From Galeopsis tetrahit (lineage: Eukaryota > Streptophyta > Magnoliopsida > Lamiales > Lamiaceae), in assembly GCA_963675135.1 (NCBI GenBank), contig OY776125.1, positions 43,120,513 through 43,184,512 on the forward strand: a stretch of 64,000 nucleotides of DNA. Direction: 5' to 3'. Positions 58,715-64,000 of this stretch are shown here, piece after piece. Each line of letters opens with the position of its first letter. Positions within the stretch are counted from its first letter, which is position 1. Under the pieces are notes generated by a model that was not told the origin of the DNA, made no database searches, and saw nothing but the letters and a program-made list of their open reading frames with translations. Position numbers and translations under genes: made by a program.

Positions 58715-59182
58715 GACAAACTTGCAATGCGTTTAGTAGAGTATTGAAAACGTTGATCATCATTTTGAGAGTTTGAAAAAAAATTTAGGATAATTTGGAT
58801 CCATAATAGGAAATGCTAGAAACATTAGAAGATAAAAGAGAGAATTTTAGTTTTTGTTTCAAAATAGCTCGATATTGGACTCTATTTATAGAGAGAGAAA
58901 AATTACGAAATTTGATATATATATATATATATATATATATTTAATACATATTATCTTCAATATCTACAAATCTAATTATATCACACAAAAAATCACAGCA
59001 GCCAATAGAATAGTGACACGTGTCACATTATCCAAGCTTAAAAAATTACTTGACACTTGGTTGGGTGACCAACCAATGTCATGGAAATCTTGACATTCCA
59101 TAATTATTTTAATATTAGATTTTTTGTCATTTAGTTATGACATTATAGCAAAGGTCACCAATAAACATGGTCTAAGTCAAGC
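58715..59182. other. Unidentified insertion within LINE copy 2
   Basis: Sequence unlike the LINE, between its endonuclease and linker. It has an (AT)n tract at about 58915-58941 and a palindrome ttggttgggtgaccaaccaa at about 59057-59076. It may be another MITE, but no convincing termini or duplication were found. The LINE's GGDFNE portion is missing here. Confidence 0.45.
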
Positions 59183-59284
59183 CTTGGGGGCTATAATGTT
59201 ATATGATTTTATTTTTTTCAAAAGGTCCCAAGAGGACTTACGCATCATAGCATTTGAGTGACCATAAAAACCGGTAAATCTCCA

Positions 59285-60060
59285 TTAATGAGTAGAATGA
59301 GAGTCAATCACAAAATCAATATGCCCAAGGGAGTATGACAAAACATTCACTATCCATTCATTCCAAAAGAGAATAAGGCCACCATAAAGACCACATGCAT
59401 CAACATGAAAAATAAAACGAAAATCAAGTCTAATCCTAAGATATTCAACACGAGAGGAGGAACATTTCGACTCGGAAATAAATAAAACATACGGACGAAA
59501 AGCAACAACTAACCTATTTAAGTAAGTGAACGCACGAGGACTACATACACCTCGTGCGTTCCAGCAAATTAAACTCATTCTCCTTGGCGGGGCTGAGTCA
59601 CCTCAGCCTCCGCCATTCCCGAAAACTCCAACGCACCTCCAAAAATATCGAACACACTCCGAGCTTTTTTGAAGAAGCCAGCTCTCTATCTCTGTCCAAC
59701 TCTCATTCATTCCAGCCTTTAGCCTGCCTCCAAACATCTAACGTTTTCCCATTATACTCCATAAGTGTTCGTTTTTTGCACGGGAGATTATTTCTTTGTA
59801 CCGAAACGATATCAAGTGATGGCTCCCGTCCGTTTTCCTCTTCAATCAATCGATCAACTTCCCATCAAATTCTTTCGATCCTCTCATAGACTGGAACATA
59901 CGACCTTTCCCATTCTCGAGTAATTTCCACATAGGAATTAAAATCGTAAGCCCAAAAGTCACGACCCACACAATGAGTGATTCAATAATATTTGCCATTA
60001 TCAACATCGTAAAAAGGCTCCTTAAACGTGCAATATTCATGATCCAATTGAACCACAAAA
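59285..60060 (-). pseudogene. LINE ORF1 tail and endonuclease start
   Basis: ORF1 ends ARSVFDIFGGALEFSG.. and AEVTQPRQGE, with its TGA overlapping the ATG of ORF2 (aATGAg at 59575-59580). ORF2 begins MSLICWNARGVCSPRAFTYL with the L1 endonuclease motifs WNARG, FISESK and FHVDACGLYGGLILFWNEW. A stop after IDSHSTH breaks it near 59285. The upstream ORF1 part (59580-60060) is degraded. Confidence 0.8.
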
Positions 60061-60480
60061 TTAAGGGGTTCCAAGAAAGTTCTTATGCGTTTATCCACTC
60101 TGGAACATATGGATTCATATTTTTTTAATTCAAATCATCAATTCTCTTATTTATTAAAAATTAACATGTTAAAATAACATTTACTGCATATTCATTTTCA
60201 ATTTACAGCAATGTTCCGTTTTCAACCCGAACATAATCATAACATGACATCGCATCAACCAAATCAAACTATGATTTTACCCGGTAAGCCTACGTTACAT
60301 TTATTTATTAATTTAATTTACAAATTACAGTGCAAACAATGGTTTTAATTCAAATCTTTAAAAAAACCAGGTTCTAAGTTAACATTAAACACAAAAATGT
60401 CATGTTTTCTGTAATAAAATTCATTGATAGTATTGTTTGGTGTTTATTTTGTTTTAATTATTCATGACCAACATAATATG

Positions 60481-63400
60481 ATGACTTTGGAGACCCTATA
60501 TACATGTGTACCCATTGCGGAGCTTTTATGTGGTTTCAAGAGAGGAGTGGTAAAAAGAGGAACATTGTTTCGCTAAAATTTCCAGGTTGTTGCAGTAATG
60601 GAAAGGTACAAATACCAAATTTGACAGAACCACCTGACATTTTAAGAAATCTTATATTTGGCCAAGATGTGAGGAGTCAAAATTTCATCGATAATATTCG
60701 AGCATACAACATGATGTTCAGCTTCACATCAATGGGTGGAATACAAGACAACTCGATCAATAGGGGTGGTGCACCATAGATATTTAAAATGCATTGTCCG
60801 AACTACCATAGAATTGGAAGTTTATTGCCTCCAGACGAAAATCGCCCCAAATTTTCTCAACTATACATTTATGACACAGAACACGAAATTCAAAATAGAA
60901 TTTTTGTCATCATGTTTGATTTTAAATTTATTTGAAATATATTTTACTTTGTATTAACCAGCAACAAAATAAGTTAACAATCAATTATACATACATAAAC
61001 AAATAACTATTACTTAAATATACATGATTTACATATACTAATAATATTAATAAAATATATTCATTGTTTTTTACTAGGGGTGCTAAAGGTGATACATCAT
61101 GAACATTAAACCATGATATTGTTGAGGATTTAAAGAGGATGGTGGATCACACAAATCCTTTTGCCATTTAGTTTCGAACCGCAAAGGAATGTTTTCAAAC
61201 ATCAAACGGGAGATCTATCAGATTGAAATTAAACGAGAGTAGGTCGGGCGATGGTAAAACTCATAATCTTCCAACAACACCTGAAGTTGCTGCGCTCCTT
61301 GTTGGCGATATTGATGTTAATATGCAACCAAGGGATATAGTGCTTGAAACACGTGATGGTCATTTGCAATTCATAAGTGAACTACACCCCTCATATGTCC
61401 CATTGCAGTATCCTTTGTTATTCACGTATGGTGAAGATGGTTATCGTCTTGGAATCCAACATAGGGATGCTACTTCAACATCCAGAAAAAGAATCAGTCT
61501 CACAATGCGTGAATTCTTTGCATATCGAATTCATGAACGTCACAATGATGCTACTACCTTATTTCATTCTAGAAAGTTATTTCAACAGTTTCTGGTAGAT
61601 GCTTATACTATGATTGAATCTAAAAGAATGTCATACATAAGGAATCATCAAGATAAGTTGAGAGTCGATAAGTATAATAATCTTGCAGATGTTGTTCAAA
61701 GTGGTGCTACAGAGCCTTCTTCATCAGGAAAGAGAATAATTCCAACATCATTCACGGGTGGACCTCGTTACATGATTCAAAATTTCCAAGATGCCATGGC
61801 CATCTGTAGGTGGTACTCATACCCTGATCTTTTCATCACATTCACGTGCAATCCTAAATGGCTTGAAATAGCGCGACTATTGAATGATAAAGGCCTTAAT
61901 TCAGAAGACAGACCAGATGTTCTTTGTCGGATGTTCAAAATGAAGTTAGATCATCTAATACAGAATTTCAAAGAGCATCAACTATTTGGAAAAGTAGACG
62001 CAAGTAAGAATTTAACGCATCCATTTCGTGTATTTATTTTAACTGCATATATACTTATTATGATGAACTAAACTCACTGACTAATCATTTAAATCATATT
62101 ATTTCATATGCAGTGATATATACCGTCGAGTTTAAAAAAAGAGGCATGCCTCATGCACACATTTTGTTGTTCCTGCATAAAGAACATAAAATTCCTACAG
62201 CAAGTGAGGTTGATCACATAATTTCAGCTGAGATTCCAAATGCAGATGAACACCCTAAATATATGATCTGGTAAAGGAATACATGATGCATGGTCCCTGT
62301 GGAAATGCTAACCCAAAATCTTCTTGCATGGTTAAACGTAAATGTTCTAAGCGGTTTCCTAAACCCTATAAGGAAAAAACCACCGTGGACGAGGATGGTT
62401 TTCCGTTATACAAGAGAAGAAATAATGGTGAAACAGTTAGAAAGGGTAAAGTTGATTTGGATAATGGTTTTATAGTACCTTACAATTCAACTTTATTGTG
62501 TATATATCAAGCACATATAAATGTTGAGTGGTGCAATAAAAACAAATCCATCAAATATCTTTTCAAGTACATTAACAAGGGTCCAGATAGAATAACGACA
62601 ACTGTCACTCATAACATTGATGGAGAATCTGGTGAGAAATCTACTAATGAGATAAAACAATTTGTTACTTGTCGTTATATATCTCCATGTGAAGCCATGT
62701 GGAGAACCATGGGGTATGATATACACTACAGATTCCCCTCGGTTCAAAGACTGGGTTTCCACCTTCCAAATCAACAAGGTGTAATTTTTTATGATGACGA
62801 TTGTATAGATGATGTGGTTGGTCGACCAATAACTCAACAATAAATGTTTCTTGGATGGATGGAATACAATAGGATAAATGAAGCAGCAAGGGACCTGACT
62901 TATTTGAAATTTCCATCAAAGTTTGTATGGAATGCTACAAAACGGGAGTGGCATCCTAGACGCCAAGGATTATCAATAGGAAGATTGCATCACGTTACTC
63001 CAGGTGTGGGAGAGCACCACTACTTAGGACTACTACTTCTATATGTTAAAGGTGCAACGTGTCATGAGGACATACGAACTATTGATCACATTTTGTATCC
63101 TACTTTCAAGGATGCTTGCTACTCACTCGGCCTATTGAATGATGACCGAGAATATGTAGATGGAATATTAGAGGCAAGTTATTGGGCATCATCACATTAT
63201 ATGCGAAGTTTATTTGCGATACTTCTTATGTCGTCTAGCATGTCATCTCCCGAAGATGTTTTTAATAGAACGTGGGAGTGTCTTTCTGATGACATATTAC
63301 AACGACAAAGGAGACTTTTAAACATGCCAGGTTTGTTTTCGAGTACTAACTTTCACATAATAAATAACATATTACAAAAATATAAGGAAAATACATTTTC

Positions 63401-64000
63401 ATTAATTTGAATTTTACAATTTATGAATTCTATATTTTAGTTTCATACTTTTAAATTTATAACAATTTATAACATTTTTATTTCAGATTTACGATTAAAT
63501 GGTCTGTCTGCAGTTGAAGAATTATGCTTTAGTTGAGATTGAAAAACTGTTGCAGCAAAATGGAACCACTCTAGCAAGATTCAACACAATGCCCTTTCCT
63601 GATCAAACAATGACTTCAGAAGGTAATAATTTCCAAATCCAAGAGGAATTAAATTATGATCGAACTCAGATGGAAAAAGACCACACAACATTGTTTGCTA
63701 TGTTAACTGCGGAACAAAAAGGTGTATATGAAAATATACTTGAATCTATTTGGTCGGATACATTAGGATTGTTCTTCCTTTATGGTTTTGGGGGTACGGG
63801 CAAGACATTCATTTGGTCAGTGTTGTCGGCAGCGGTACGATTACATGGACACATCGTATTAAACGTTGCTTCAAGTGGAATAACATCACTATTACTACCC
63901 GGGGGACGTACATCTCACTCCAGATTTGCAATACCTATGAATGTAGATGAAGCATCAACATGTCATATAAATAACAGTTCAGACTTATCAGAACTTATTT
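60481..64000 (+). pseudogene. Helitron Rep/helicase gene, degraded and cut by the window end
   Basis: An N-terminal exon has MCTHCGAFMWFQERSG, FTSMGG and HRIGSLLPPDENRPKFSQLYIYDTE, interrupted by TAG at about 60778. From 61080 the Helitron_like_N domain follows (DIVEDLKRMVDHTNPF, FISELHPSYVPLQYPLLF, RIIPTSFTGGPRYMIQNFQDA, DLFITFTCNPKW). An intron 62004-62113 (GT-AG) joins FGKVDA to IYTVEFKKRGMPHAHILLFL, which holds the HUH metal site. A frameshift lies near 62262. Then come MMHGPCGN and the tyrosine motif IKYLFKYINKGPDR, and a TAA at 62841. Intron 63331-63486 is followed by a frameshift near 63518. The helicase begins with Walker A FGGTGKT at about 63790. Breaks show it is inactive as it stands; the C-terminus is outside the window. 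Confidence 0.92.

Larger units (their letters stand above)
56222..60060 (-). mobile_element. L1-type LINE, copy 2 (decayed, nested)
   Basis: The same family as the LINE at 21-27 kb. Minus-strand order is the ORF1 tail (ending AEVTQPRQGE-stop at about 59574), the ORF2 start (MSLICWNARGVCSPRAF, 59578), and endonuclease up to WDLLKKIKSYNIIAP near 59185. A gap filled by other insertions follows. Then come the linker (EEWYWKQRSRITWLKDWD), reverse transcriptase (57455-56426) and the start of the post-RT region (ALLAKQVWWIMNNPDTLL). It is truncated at about 56222, before zf-RVT. Frame breaks are scattered. Confidence 0.88.

Overview
The window is plant nuclear DNA, almost certainly from a eudicot. 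It is AT-rich, has intron-containing genes with GT-AG borders, three clearly plant-type genes (GUN4, a calcium-dependent protein kinase, an ARIADNE RBR ubiquitin ligase) and dense plant-type transposons. The species cannot be fixed from sequence alone; an asterid is only a guess.

Layout. 0-1 kb: a CAF1-like deadenylase pseudogene on the minus strand. 2.5-3.7 kb: a Mutator-like transposase remnant split by a Stowaway-type MITE. 4.1-10 kb: an old ~1.6 kb repeat (copy A) interrupted by a gag-only LTR element with a 5-bp TSD and by a hAT-type MITE with an 8-bp TSD. 11.9-19.1 kb: a decayed Copia element with complete LTRs and TSD but no reverse transcriptase. 19.3-31.7 kb: two direct copies of a ~1.8 kb segment flank a decayed L1-type LINE that carries its own Copia insertion. 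The second copy has in addition taken up repeat copy B and a truncated CACTA element.

32.1-32.9 kb: single-exon GUN4 gene. 34.0 kb: a tRNA-derived SINE with a 14-bp TSD. 35.2-40.2 kb: a young Copia element with nearly identical LTRs. 40.8-43.4 kb: an eight-exon CDPK gene. 44.8-55.3 kb: a 15-exon ARI7/ARI8-type gene, complete at 602 residues. 56.2-60.1 kb: a second LINE of the same family, carrying another hAT-type MITE. 60.5 kb to the end: a Helitron Rep/helicase pseudogene running off the window.

Only GUN4, the CDPK and the RBR ligase look like intact host genes, and all three lie on the minus strand. They act in different processes (chlorophyll synthesis, calcium signalling, ubiquitination) and do not form a functional cluster. 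The rest is a layered record of transposition in which several insertions can be ordered from TSDs and empty sites inside the window. I found no convincing new gene system. The most informative items are the gag-only LTR element, the Copia element with TA...CA termini, the conserved ORF1/ORF2 stop-start overlap in the LINE family, and the motif-packed hAT-type MITEs.
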